This document shows, piece by piece, positions 1 to 8,560 of a stretch of 64,000 nt of DNA (position 1 is its first letter; every line of letters starts with the position of its first letter). The notes beneath the pieces were generated by a model. The model saw only the letters and a program-made list of their open reading frames with translations. It did not search any database and was not told the DNA's origin. The translations under genes were made by a program, and so were the position numbers. Where the stretch lies: positions 744,001-808,000 of the forward strand of contig CAWCHK010000003.1 in NCBI GenBank assembly GCA_963795385.1. Direction: 5' to 3'. The DNA comes from CAVURS01 sp963795385 (GTDB lineage Bacteria > Actinomycetota > Actinomycetes > Actinomycetales > CAVURS01).

Positions 1-555
1 GAACGGCCCGACGCCGGTGGAGAAGACGATCAGCAGGATCATCCCGAGCCAGAACTCCGGCATGGCGTAGAGCGTCAGGGTCACGCCGGTCGACGCCCGG
101 TCGAACCAGCGCCCGCGCCGCCAGCCCCCCTTGATCCCGATCCAGATGCCGATCAGGGTGGACAGGACCGTCGTGATCCCGAGCAGCAGCAGTGTCGGCC
201 ACACCCGGCTGCCGATGACGTCCCACACCGGCCGGGAGAACTGCGCGGAGCGGAAGTCGGTCGAGAACGGGTTCTTGACGTAGGTCAGGAACTGGTGCCA
301 CTTGTCGGCGTCCAGCGTCTTCTGCAGCCGGCGCCGGGCCGCGGCGTCGACGTTACGGCCGCGGGTGTACAGGGCCGCCGGGTCACCAGGCAGCAGCCGG
401 AAGAGGAAGAAGTTGAAGACCAGGACGAAGACCAGGGTGCCGAGGGCGGTCAGGCCGCGGCGGAGGGCGTAGCGGCCCAGGCCGCCGCCGGTCCGTCCCG
501 AGCTGCCGGGCGCGGTCTCCGCCGCGATCGACGAGGTGTCGATGGGGATGCTCAT
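1..555 (-). CDS. Peptide/nickel-type ABC transporter permease (DppB-like), 3' end missing
   Basis: Inner-membrane permease of a binding-protein-dependent oligopeptide importer. The reading frame starts with ATG at 555 and runs off the left edge of the window, so only the first 185 residues are seen. They contain a cytoplasmic N-terminus, a first membrane helix followed by a LLPGDPA-type segment that is characteristic of DppB/OppB permeases, an extracytoplasmic loop, and at least two further hydrophobic stretches. The start lies 4 nt after the stop of the upstream substrate-binding protein, so the two are surely one operon. The rest of the operon (DppC, DppD/F) would be outside the window. Family assignment is firm; the substrate is unknown. 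Confidence 0.85.
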   Translation of the reverse strand, partial: MSIPIDTSSIAAETAPGSSGRTGGGLGRYALRRGLTALGTLVFVLVFNFFLFRLLPGDPAALYTRGRNVDAAARRRLQKTLDADKWHQFLTYVKNPFSTDFRSAQFSRPVWDVIGSRVWPTLLLLGITTVLSTLIGIWIGIKGGWRRGRWFDRASTGVTLTLYAMPEFWLGMILLIVFSTGVGPF

Positions 556-559
556 CTGC

Positions 560-2464
560 TCACTCCACCTCGTCCTGCGGGGGTCGCCGGAGCCGGGTGA
601 CGCCGAACCCGAGCGCCCACAGCAACGCGATCCCGCCGACCACCCCACCGGCCTGGGCGACGCTGGGGCCCTCCGGTGTGCTGTCGGCCTTCAACGGCAG
701 GATCGAGCTGTAGCTGTAGGTGCCGTTCTGGAACAGCACGACGCCACCCTTGTCCGACGCCTTGCTCGGGTCCGGGCCCGGCACGGGCTGCTGGCGGAAG
801 TTCGTCCAGCGGTCCGAGCGCCACGCCTGCAGGTCGTCGTAGTTCGCCGTGATCGCGTAGGCACCGGCCTCGTAGACCAGCTGCTGCATCTGCTTGCCGA
901 TGGCGATCCGCTTCGCCGGGTCGATCTCCTTGGCTTGGGCGGCGTAGAGATCGTCGTACTGCTTGGTGCAGTAGAACGCGTCGGAGAGCCCGGCGTAGAT
1001 CGTGCCGCCGTCCTTGTACGACCGGTCCTCGCAGGTCAGCACGTTCAGCTGGTAGTTGGGGTCCGGCGCATCGACCCAGCCCCACTCGAACAGGTCGAAC
1101 GTCCCCTGGCCGATGAACTCCGTCAGGGCGTCCTCGGACACGATCTTGACGTTGGCCTGGATGCCGATCTGCTTCAGCCAGCCGGCCACGAACGGCACGG
1201 TCTTCTGACTGGTCGGAGAGCTGCTGCGCCCGTAGAGCCGGAAGACCAGCGGGTGCGTCCCGTCCGGCATCCGCCGGATGCCGTCGCTGCCCCTCTTGTA
1301 GCCGGCCTGGTCCAGCAGCTGGTTGGCCTTCGCGATGTTGAACCCCAGCTCGGCCTTGCCCGGCACCCAGTGCTGGTCGGCGAAGATCGGCGGGATGATG
1401 GTGCTGCCGGGGCTGGCGTAGCCGCCGAACACCTTGTCCACCAACGCTTGCCGGTCGATGGCCATGTTGACGGCTTGCCGCACCCGGACGTCCTTGAGGG
1501 CCGGGTGCCCGTTGCCGATGGGGGTGTTGTCGGTCAGCGCCGCGCCGGTGTTCATGCCGATCAGGTTGAACCCGGCGTACGCCGCGTCGAGGGTCGTGAT
1601 GTTGCGCTGCCCCTTCAGCGCGTTGAAGACGCCCGGGTCCAGGTTGTCGGCGAAGTCGATCTCGCCGCGCTTGAGGGCCTGGGCCATCGAGTCCTGGTTG
1701 CTGAAGAGACGGAAGACCAGGTGGTCGATGTGCGGCGTCGGGCCCCAGTAGTAGGGGTTGCGGTCCAGACGCACGAACTGGCCCTTGACCACCTGGGTCA
1801 GCATGAACGGCCCCGTCCCGACGATCGGGTGGCCTGGGGTCGGCTCGTTGGAGTAGTTCTCGACGGCCTTCTCGCTGATCTTGGACCAGATGTGCTCGGG
1901 CAGGATGTAGACGTCGAGGTGGTACATGACCGGCGACGGCGTCTTGATCTTCATGACGACCGTCGTGGCGTCGGTTGCGCTCGCACTGGTGATGTTGCTG
2001 GTGTACGTCGAGAAGTTGGTCTGCTCGTAGGTGCCCTTGATGATCCGGTTGAACGTGTACGCCACGTCAGCCGCCGTGAAGGGGACGCCGTCGGACCACT
2101 TCAGCCCCGGGCGCAGCTTGTAGGTCCAGGTCAGCCCGTCGGCGGACGGCTTCCACGAGGTCGCCAGCCGGGTCGTCGTCGTGAAGTCCTTCTCCGCGTA
2201 CGCGGTCAGGAAGTCGTACTGCAGCTGGAACATCTCGTACGCCGCGGCGGTCACGCCGGTGAACGGGTTGGCCGAGTCGACGTCCTGGAGCACCCCGACG
2301 GTGAACGTCGTCGCGGTCCGGACGGGTGCGACCTTCTTGGCGGTGGGCGTCGGTGTCGGCGTGGGGGCGGCGCTGGCGGCCGACCCACCGACGTACGCGC
2401 TGGTCAGCAGTGCGCACACCAGGCCCAGGGAGGCGACCCCGGCGACCGTCCGGCGTCTACTCAT
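560..2464 (-). CDS. ABC transporter substrate-binding protein, family 5 (DppA/OppA-like), C-terminally membrane-anchored
   Basis: Extracytoplasmic solute-binding protein of 634 residues, feeding the permease encoded just downstream. I chose the ATG at 2464, which opens a basic MSRRR stretch and a hydrophobic signal peptide. The longer frame upstream overlaps the divergent peptidase gene and has no signal-like features. The only Cys in the signal region sits in GLVC, a poor lipobox, because position -1 is Val. After the SBP_bac_5 fold (LRPGLKWSDG and YNPxYWGP-like family hallmarks) the protein ends with a hydrophobic segment near residues 605-625 and a basic tail RLRRPPQDEVE. It is therefore probably held by a C-terminal helix rather than a lipid. 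The ligand is unknown, most likely a peptide. Confidence 0.88.
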   Translation of the reverse strand: MSRRRTVAGVASLGLVCALLTSAYVGGSAASAAPTPTPTPTAKKVAPVRTATTFTVGVLQDVDSANPFTGVTAAAYEMFQLQYDFLTAYAEKDFTTTTRLATSWKPSADGLTWTYKLRPGLKWSDGVPFTAADVAYTFNRIIKGTYEQTNFSTYTSNITSASATDATTVVMKIKTPSPVMYHLDVYILPEHIWSKISEKAVENYSNEPTPGHPIVGTGPFMLTQVVKGQFVRLDRNPYYWGPTPHIDHLVFRLFSNQDSMAQALKRGEIDFADNLDPGVFNALKGQRNITTLDAAYAGFNLIGMNTGAALTDNTPIGNGHPALKDVRVRQAVNMAIDRQALVDKVFGGYASPGSTIIPPIFADQHWVPGKAELGFNIAKANQLLDQAGYKRGSDGIRRMPDGTHPLVFRLYGRSSSPTSQKTVPFVAGWLKQIGIQANVKIVSEDALTEFIGQGTFDLFEWGWVDAPDPNYQLNVLTCEDRSYKDGGTIYAGLSDAFYCTKQYDDLYAAQAKEIDPAKRIAIGKQMQQLVYEAGAYAITANYDDLQAWRSDRWTNFRQQPVPGPDPSKASDKGGVVLFQNGTYSYSSILPLKADSTPEGPSVAQAGGVVGGIALLWALGFGVTRLRRPPQDEVE

Positions 2465-2512
2465 GCCGATACTCGCGCCGATGGCCACGCCGACCTGCGC
2501 TACCTTCCGCGA

Positions 2513-4600
2513 GTGCGTGCCGCCGATGAACCGACCCCACCTGTCGCGGCCTCGAGGCCGGTCGTGTCCGAGCTGCACGGGGTGCGGCGGGTGGACGAGT
2601 ACGCCTGGATGCGCGAGCCCGACTCGGCCGAAGTTCTTGCCCATCTCGCCGCGGAACGGCACTACTACGACGCTCGTACAGCTCACTCACGGCCGCTCCA
2701 GGACAGGCTCTACATCGAGATGTCAGGTCGGACGCTCCCGGCTGACTGGTCAGTCAGTTGGTCGCGTGGTGGCCCTGTCTACTACACGAGGACCGCCGTC
2801 GGGAAGGAGTACACCCTGTTCTGCGCCTCGGATTGTGACCTTGGCGCGGAGGGCCCGACCGACCCCTCGCAGGAGCGGGTGCTGCTCGACCTGAACGACG
2901 TCGCGGCGGGTCACTCCTACGCCGATCTCGGGGTCTGCGAGCCCAGCCCGGATGGTCACCTTTTGGCCTGGTCCGTGGACACCGAAGGCAACGAGGTCTT
3001 CACCCTCCGGATCCGGGACCTGGTCGACGGCACCGACCACGAGGTGGGCGCCACGACCTACTACACCTGCGCGTGGTCGGCGGACTCCCGCTCGCTGCTC
3101 TACACCGTGCCGGATCAGCTCAACCGCCCGTACGAGGTCCGCCGCCACACCTGCGGCGACGGCGCCGGGTGCACCGACACCCTCGTGCTGGCCGAGCCGG
3201 ACGCGCGGTTCGAGCTGACCGTCGCCGGCACGCGCAGCGGCGAGCTGCTCCTCGTCACGGCGGAGAGCCGGGACACGACCGAGGTCGCATGGGTGCCGGC
3301 CGCCGACCCGACCCGGCCGCCGCGAGTCATCTGGCCCCGCCGGGCCGGCATCGAGTACGCCGTGGACCACGTCCGGGACAGCCACCGCGGCTACCTCCTC
3401 GCCGTCACCAACGACGGGGCGCCGGAGTTCCGCGTCGTGCGGCTGCCACTGGACGGTGGCGACCCGTCGCTGGCCGAGGAGGTGCTGGCCGGGGACCCGC
3501 AGACGCGCTGGGAGTCGGTCGACGTCGTCGGCTCGTTCGCGGTGGTCGGCGGCCGGCGCGACGCACTGCCGTTCCTGCACGTGCTGGACCTCGCGACGGG
3601 AGCGGGCCGCGAGATCCATGCCGGCATCCCGATCGGCCAGATCGCCCTGGCCCGCAATGAGGACCCGGGCGCGAGCACCGTGCGAGTGCGCACCGAGTCC
3701 CTCGTGGAGCCGGCGACCTGGTTCGACATCGATCTCACCACCGGCGCGAGATCCCTGGTCAAGGCGAGCCTCGTGCCGGGCTACGACGCGAACCGCCATG
3801 TGACCGAACGGTTCTGGGCCACGGCGTCCGATGGCGAGCAGGTGCCCGTGAGCATCGCCCGGCACATCGACACGCCCTTGGACGGCTCGGCGCCCTGCCT
3901 GGTCTGGGCCTACGGCGCCTACGAGTCCACCGACTGGCCGGCGTTCGACCCGTCGCTGGTCAGCCTGCTCGACCGCGGCGTCGTCTACGCGCAGGCGCAC
4001 GTGCGCGGCGGCGGTGAGTGCGGGCGGCGGTGGTGGGACGCCGGTCACAAGGCGACCAAGCACCACACCTTCAGTGACCTGGTGGCCGTCGCCGACGCTC
4101 TCGCCGACGGGGTGGTGGACGGCGGCCGAATCGTGACCCGCGGGCTCTCGGCCGGAGGCCTGCTGCAAGGCGCCGCAATGGGCTTGGCGCCGCAGCGTTG
4201 GGCCGCGGTCGTCGCTGAGGTGCCGTTCGTCGACTGCGTCACGTCGATGCTGGACCAGAGCGTGCCACTGACCGTGACCGAGTGGGACGAGTGGGGTGAC
4301 CCGCGGGTCCCCGAGGAGTTCGCCTGGTTGATGGCCTACTCCCCGTACGAGAACCCCCCGCCCGGCTACCGACCAGCGCTGCTGGTCACCGGCAGCGTGA
4401 ACGACCCCCGGGTCCTCGTCCACGAGCCGGCCAAGTGGGTGGCCCGGCTGCGGGCGACGGCCGGCCGGGAGGCCACGGCGCCGTTGCTCTTCCGGGTCGA
4501 GCTGGGCGCGGGCGCACACACCGGCCCGGCCGGCCGCTACGGCCACCTGCGCTACGAGGCCGAGGTGCAGGCGTTCGTCCTGGAGGCGATGAGCCTGTGA
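2513..4600 (+). CDS. ptrB: Prolyl oligopeptidase family serine peptidase, oligopeptidase B (S9A)
   Basis: Cytoplasmic peptidase of 695 residues that cleaves short peptides, in this subfamily usually after Arg/Lys. The N-terminal half is the seven-bladed propeller that filters substrates. The C-terminal half is an alpha/beta-hydrolase with the triad Ser546 in GLSAGG, Asp631 in SVNDPR and His669 in GAHTGP. The start is taken as GTG 2513, which gives the usual length. The open frame continues far upstream but that part is antisense to the binding-protein gene. The gene is divergent from the peptide importer with only 48 bp between starts, so imported peptides may be its substrates (inference). 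No clear ribosome binding site precedes the start; a nearby alternative start cannot be excluded. Confidence 0.88.
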   Translation: MRAADEPTPPVAASRPVVSELHGVRRVDEYAWMREPDSAEVLAHLAAERHYYDARTAHSRPLQDRLYIEMSGRTLPADWSVSWSRGGPVYYTRTAVGKEYTLFCASDCDLGAEGPTDPSQERVLLDLNDVAAGHSYADLGVCEPSPDGHLLAWSVDTEGNEVFTLRIRDLVDGTDHEVGATTYYTCAWSADSRSLLYTVPDQLNRPYEVRRHTCGDGAGCTDTLVLAEPDARFELTVAGTRSGELLLVTAESRDTTEVAWVPAADPTRPPRVIWPRRAGIEYAVDHVRDSHRGYLLAVTNDGAPEFRVVRLPLDGGDPSLAEEVLAGDPQTRWESVDVVGSFAVVGGRRDALPFLHVLDLATGAGREIHAGIPIGQIALARNEDPGASTVRVRTESLVEPATWFDIDLTTGARSLVKASLVPGYDANRHVTERFWATASDGEQVPVSIARHIDTPLDGSAPCLVWAYGAYESTDWPAFDPSLVSLLDRGVVYAQAHVRGGGECGRRWWDAGHKATKHHTFSDLVAVADALADGVVDGGRIVTRGLSAGGLLQGAAMGLAPQRWAAVVAEVPFVDCVTSMLDQSVPLTVTEWDEWGDPRVPEEFAWLMAYSPYENPPPGYRPALLVTGSVNDPRVLVHEPAKWVARLRATAGREATAPLLFRVELGAGAHTGPAGRYGHLRYEAEVQAFVLEAMSL

Positions 4601-4603
4601 GGC

Positions 4604-5299
4604 TCAGCCGGTGGGGGGCGGGACCGGGCTGTAGGCGGTGCGGAAGAACCCCCGGACCCGGTGGCCGATGTCGACGTTGCTGGCGAACGTCGTGGCCCGG
4701 GTCGGGTCCGAGGTGTCGAAGCCGATCGTGACGCCGTCATCCTGGCCGCTGTTCGGGTCGTAGACCCGCACGCTGACCTCGGTGCCGTCGACGTCGTAGC
4801 CGTAGGCCAGCACCTGGTGGTTCTGGCCGAGGTTCGCCGGGTTGCGCGATGCGACCGTGACCAGCCCCAGGGCGCATGGGATCTGGCGGTCGAGATCGGC
4901 CTTGATGGCGGGCCACTGCTGGGTGATGGTCCGGCCGGAGATCCCATGCTCGACGACCACGTGATGACCGAACGCCGTGAAGCCCGCGTCCCCGTCCGGG
5001 AGGTTCATCCAGGAGAAGTACTGCGTCACACCGACGGGCACGTGCCAGGACTCGACGATCCGCCGGACGAGGAACTTGTAGAGCGGCGTCCCGGCCGCCG
5101 GCTGCTCGACCGGTGGTGTGATGCCGGCGTACCAGTAGTCCAGGGCGGCGAACACCATGCCGCCGCAGAGACCGTCGGCGGCGTTCCCGATGTCGATGGT
5201 GCCGAAGGCAGTGGCCATCGAGACCGCCGGCTCCTTCGGCCAGGAGTTCTCGAACGCGAACCCGTCGCGCGAGGCCAGGAACGACTCTCGACCGGTCAC
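4604..5299 (-). CDS. Papain-like/C39-like cysteine peptidase fold protein
   Basis: Hypothetical protein of 231 residues. I see a possible Cys-His-Asp/Asn triad: Cys45 in GLCGGM, His161 in NHQVLAYGYD and Asp181/Asn183 in YDPNSG. This spacing and context resemble bacterial papain-like and C39-like peptidases. No signal peptide or membrane segment is apparent, so it probably acts in the cytoplasm or is exported by an unrecognised route. GTG 5299 was chosen because AGGTGG lies 5 nt upstream; the frame is open further but without plausible sites. The gene converges on the oligopeptidase with 3 nt between stops. Peptidase activity is an inference from the triad; a transglutaminase-like or inactive role is possible. 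Confidence 0.55.
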   Translation of the reverse strand: MTGRESFLASRDGFAFENSWPKEPAVSMATAFGTIDIGNAADGLCGGMVFAALDYWYAGITPPVEQPAAGTPLYKFLVRRIVESWHVPVGVTQYFSWMNLPDGDAGFTAFGHHVVVEHGISGRTITQQWPAIKADLDRQIPCALGLVTVASRNPANLGQNHQVLAYGYDVDGTEVSVRVYDPNSGQDDGVTIGFDTSDPTRATTFASNVDIGHRVRGFFRTAYSPVPPPTG

Positions 5300-5425
5300 G
5301 GAACCCACCTCTCGCCGTCGTCGACGACACAGGGTCTCACCTGTTGTGCCTCGAAGAGCACGGTCGAACGCGCCGCGATACCTCCGGTCGTTGCGCCTTC
5401 CCCCCGGCGGCCGCACGCTGGTGCT

Positions 5426-6229
5426 GTGCCCCCACCGCTCCGCCGGCCCGCTCTCACCGCAGGCGGAGCGCACGCCCTCGTCGCCGCCGTGGCGACGTAC
5501 GGCGTCTACCGGCTGATCCGGGGCGATGGCCGCGCCGACGTCATGGGTTCGGCCTCGGCCCTGGTCAGCGCCACCGGTGCCATCGCCCTGCTGTGGTCGT
5601 ACGCCGGCCTCCTGCTCGGCCTCCTCGTGGGGACGCGGCTCCCGAGAACCGTTGTCCGACAGCGACATCGACTGCTAGCACTGCATCGCCGCCTCAACCT
5701 CACCGTCGTCGGCCTCATGGTGGCGCACGTGGCGGCCTTCGCCATCGGGACGCCCGGCGGGTCATGGCTGGTGGCCCTCGTCCCGCAGGCCTCCCCGGTA
5801 GCGAGCCTCGGCTACACCGTCGGGGTGCTGTCGCTCTACGGCGCCCTCGTGCTCGGTCCGACGTACTACCTGCGCCGGCGGCTCGGGCCGCACGTCTGGT
5901 TGGTGGCGCACCAGTTCGCCGCGCTGGTCTACGCCCTCGCCCTGTGGCACGCCCTGGCCCTCGGGCCGAACGTGCGCGCGGACGGCCCGTGGCGAGTGGC
6001 CCTGTGGCTCTGCCAGCTGCCCGTTCTGGTGTTGTTCGCCGTCCGGCTGTGGCAGCCGCGGAGGCCGGCCGACCGGATGGACGCGCGACTGCGGAACCCG
6101 CGCTACGGCCGGCGGCGGTTCGTCGTGCTGCGGGTCGCCGCGAGCACGGGTGTCCTGACGTCGGCCCTGGTGGTCCTCTGCGTGGCGCTGGCCGCGATCG
6201 GGCCCGGCCTGCACGCAAGCGGTCAATAG
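5426..6229 (+). CDS. Ferric-reductase-like transmembrane protein
   Basis: Integral membrane protein of 267 residues with about six hydrophobic helices. Paired histidines in helices (LHRRLN, MVAHVA, VAHQF, LWHAL) match the haem-binding pattern of the ferric reductase/YedZ-type transmembrane domain. No flavin or NAD domain follows, so it would need a separate electron donor or carry only the haem-b core. GTG 5426 is the first start that leaves a short cytoplasmic leader before helix 1. It ends 11 nt before the stop of the convergent acetyltransferase. A role in transmembrane electron transfer is likely; the acceptor is unknown. Confidence 0.7.
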   Translation: MPPPLRRPALTAGGAHALVAAVATYGVYRLIRGDGRADVMGSASALVSATGAIALLWSYAGLLLGLLVGTRLPRTVVRQRHRLLALHRRLNLTVVGLMVAHVAAFAIGTPGGSWLVALVPQASPVASLGYTVGVLSLYGALVLGPTYYLRRRLGPHVWLVAHQFAALVYALALWHALALGPNVRADGPWRVALWLCQLPVLVLFAVRLWQPRRPADRMDARLRNPRYGRRRFVVLRVAASTGVLTSALVVLCVALAAIGPGLHASGQ

Positions 6230-6240
6230 CGGTGCGGCGG

Positions 6241-6753
6241 TCAGCCCAGCCGCTGGTACATCACGTGCAGCCCGACCAGCCCGTGGTCTCGATGATCGAA
6301 CGCCTCCGGCACCGTCGCGAGGATCTCGAAGCCGAGCGAGTGCCAGAGCCGCACGGCGGCCGTGTTCGTCTCGACCACGGCGTTGAACTGCATGCCGTGG
6401 AAGCCCTGGTCGCGGGCCCAGCCGACCGCGTACTCCCCGAGGGCCCGGCCGACGCCGCGACCCCTCGCGCCCGGGTCGACCATGAAGCTGGCGGTCGCGA
6501 CATGCGCCCCACGGCCGGGGCGGTTGGGGCCCACGGTGGCCGAGCCGAGCACCTGCCCGTCACTGCGGCCGTCAGCCTGACCGGTGCTGACCGCGACCAC
6601 GCAGTGCGCGGGGGGCCCGCTCATCCAGAGGTCGCGAGCCTGCGCGGACGTCTGGTCGGGCGGGTACGCGTAGGTCTGGCCGGCGGCGACGATGGCCCGG
6701 AAGAAGGGCCAGATCTGCTCCCAGTCGTCCGCGACGGCGGTCCGGATCTGCAC
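6241..6753 (-). CDS. GNAT family N-acetyltransferase
   Basis: Cytoplasmic acetyl-CoA dependent acyltransferase of 170 residues. The acetyl-CoA loop is visible as GARGRGVGRAL (R/Q-x-x-G-x-G/A), followed by a helix and the NTAAVRLWHSLGFE segment typical of GNAT motif B. The start GTG 6753 opens VQIRTAVADD, the usual beginning of this fold. The substrate cannot be predicted. The gene is 22 nt downstream of the P450 stop on the same strand and may be co-transcribed with it. Confidence 0.85.
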   Translation of the reverse strand: MQIRTAVADDWEQIWPFFRAIVAAGQTYAYPPDQTSAQARDLWMSGPPAHCVVAVSTGQADGRSDGQVLGSATVGPNRPGRGAHVATASFMVDPGARGRGVGRALGEYAVGWARDQGFHGMQFNAVVETNTAAVRLWHSLGFEILATVPEAFDHRDHGLVGLHVMYQRLG

Positions 6754-6775
6754 CCGGCCATTCTGCGCCGGCCCG

Positions 6776-8050
6776 CTAGGAGAGATGGACCGGCAGCGAC
6801 TCGACGCCGTAGACCAGCGACAGCTTGCGGAAGTCCAGCCGGTCCGGCGTGGTCGCCAGCCGCAGCCCCGGGAAGCGCCGGAGGAGCGCCGGGAACGCCG
6901 CCCGCAGCTCCATCCGGGCCAGCTCGGCGCCCACGCAGCGGTGGAACCCGTGGCCGAACGCGAGGTGCGGCGCATTGGCCCGGCGCGGGTCGAAGGACTC
7001 CAGGTCCCCGCCCAGGCCGTCGTCGCGGTTGGCCCCGCTGAGGGAGGCGATCACGACGTCGCCCGCGCTGACGTGGTGGCCGAGGATCTCCATGTCCTGG
7101 CGGGCGAACCGGGGGAACGCGACCTGCACGACGGAGAGGTAGCGCAGCAGCTCCTCGACGGCGGCCGCCACCGCCGCATCGCCCTCGTGCATGACGGCCG
7201 CACCCTCCGGGCTCTGCAGCAGGACCAGCGTGCCGAGCGCGATCGTGTTGGCCGTGGTCTCGTAGCCGCCCAGCAGGACACCGTCGGCCAGCCCGCTCAG
7301 CGTGATGTCGTCGATGTCGTCGCCGAGCTCCTTGATGATCGTGCCCAGCAGACCGTCGCCCGGGCGCTCGCGCTGCTTGCGGGTGGCGGCCAGCAGGAAG
7401 TCGCGCGACTCGGACGCCGCACCGAACGCACCGACGCCACCCTTGGAGACGTCGAACCGCGCGACCCCGATCCGCCAGAACTCCTCGCGGTCCTCCGGCG
7501 GCAGGCCGAGCAGGTCGCTGATCACCATGAACGGGATGGGGAAGGCGAACATCGACACCAGGTCGACCACGGGGCCGGCCGCCTCGATCAGGTCCAGCTG
7601 GTGGTCGATGATCTCGGCGATGCCCGGCTTCAGCCGCTCGAGCCGCCGCATCGTGAACTCCGGCGTGAGGATCTGCCGCAGGCGGGTGTGCTCCGGCGGA
7701 TCGGTGAAGCCCAGGCCGCCGATGCCGTGCTCGGGGATGGCCGTGCCGGCACCGACGAGCGGCCGGATGTCGTTGCTGAAGCTGGTCGTGTCGGACAGGA
7801 CGGCCCTGACCTCGTCGTACCCGCTGGCCAGCCAGACCGTGCGACCGAAGAAGTGCGCGAGCGGGGAGAGCGGCTCGCGGCGCCGGAGGTCGCCGAGCCG
7901 CGGGTCGGGGTCGACCCCGTGGCGCAGCAACGGCAGGCGCAACGACCGGGGCACGACGCGGATCCGCGACAGGTCGTACTCCGGACCGAGACTGCGCCCC
8001 AACGACGCCTGACCCAGCCGGCGCATGACCCCCGTGAAACCGCTCCGCAT
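6776..8050 (-). CDS. Cytochrome P450
   Basis: Haem-thiolate monooxygenase of 424 residues. All signature elements are present: the I-helix oxygen-activation motif GGYETTANT, the K-helix ExxR in EELLRYL, and the haem-binding loop FGHGFHRCVG with the ligand Cys372. Soluble actinobacterial P450s of this length receive electrons from a ferredoxin and ferredoxin reductase. An FAD reductase lies at 13.9-15.2 kb but is not linked. ATG 8050 was preferred to GTG 8104 because the extra 18 residues have no counterpart in the family and no ribosome binding site. The substrate is unknown; the gene sits alone, not in a recognisable biosynthetic cluster. Confidence 0.92.
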   Translation of the reverse strand: MRSGFTGVMRRLGQASLGRSLGPEYDLSRIRVVPRSLRLPLLRHGVDPDPRLGDLRRREPLSPLAHFFGRTVWLASGYDEVRAVLSDTTSFSNDIRPLVGAGTAIPEHGIGGLGFTDPPEHTRLRQILTPEFTMRRLERLKPGIAEIIDHQLDLIEAAGPVVDLVSMFAFPIPFMVISDLLGLPPEDREEFWRIGVARFDVSKGGVGAFGAASESRDFLLAATRKQRERPGDGLLGTIIKELGDDIDDITLSGLADGVLLGGYETTANTIALGTLVLLQSPEGAAVMHEGDAAVAAAVEELLRYLSVVQVAFPRFARQDMEILGHHVSAGDVVIASLSGANRDDGLGGDLESFDPRRANAPHLAFGHGFHRCVGAELARMELRAAFPALLRRFPGLRLATTPDRLDFRKLSLVYGVESLPVHLS

Positions 8051-8128
8051 CCCTCGATCTTCGCTCACCACGGCGAGGAAGTGGGAATCCCTCGCCCGAA
8101 CCACCGGCGAGTCGAGTCGCCGGACTCC

Positions 8129-8560
8129 TCAGACTCCCGCGAGATGCAATGGCGGCTTCGTCCCGGAGTCGTCGCCGAAGCCACCCAGCGCGGGTGTCTC
8201 GTCGTCCAGCTCCAGGCCCTGCACGTCCGGGCCGGGGTCGGCAGCGGCGGGGTCGGCCGCCGTGACCGACAACGCGTGCCCGGCGTCGAGGTCGTCCATG
8301 ATGCCGCCCAGCGCATTGCCGGCGTTGTTGCTCGGTGGGGCGACGTAGCCGCCGGCGAACGCGCCGATGACCGTGAACGCCAGCGCCAGGAGCGACGCGA
8401 TGTACGGCGGCACGGCCTCGAGCGCCTGCTTGGAGTGCGCGGCGTCGCCAGGGGTGTTCCAGACGACGACGCCGAGGAACCACAGCACCGCGTTGCCGAC
8501 GACGGTGCCGCCCCCAGCACCGACCACCGCTGCCCAGACCTTGGTCTCGACCCTGCTCAT
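8129..8560 (-). CDS. Small two-helix membrane protein, holin-like
   Basis: Protein of 143 residues with two hydrophobic segments (about residues 9-32 and 50-75) separated by a short polar loop, then an acidic hydrophilic tail rich in Asp, Ala and Pro. The start ATG overlaps the TGA of the amidase gene (ATGA), so the two are translationally coupled. Amidase followed by a small two-helix protein is the layout of phage or bacteriocin lysis modules. The sequence itself is not one I recognise as a named holin family, so holin is an inference from context and topology. It could also be an amidase-associated anchor. Confidence 0.55.
   Translation of the reverse strand: MSRVETKVWAAVVGAGGGTVVGNAVLWFLGVVVWNTPGDAAHSKQALEAVPPYIASLLALAFTVIGAFAGGYVAPPSNNAGNALGGIMDDLDAGHALSVTAADPAAADPGPDVQGLELDDETPALGGFGDDSGTKPPLHLAGV

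Noticed and set aside
536..2512. Long open frame continuing upstream of oligopeptidase B
   Set aside because: It is antisense to the binding-protein gene, is rich in Val/Arg/Gly from GC-rich complement, and shows no family motif; only the part from 2513 is real.
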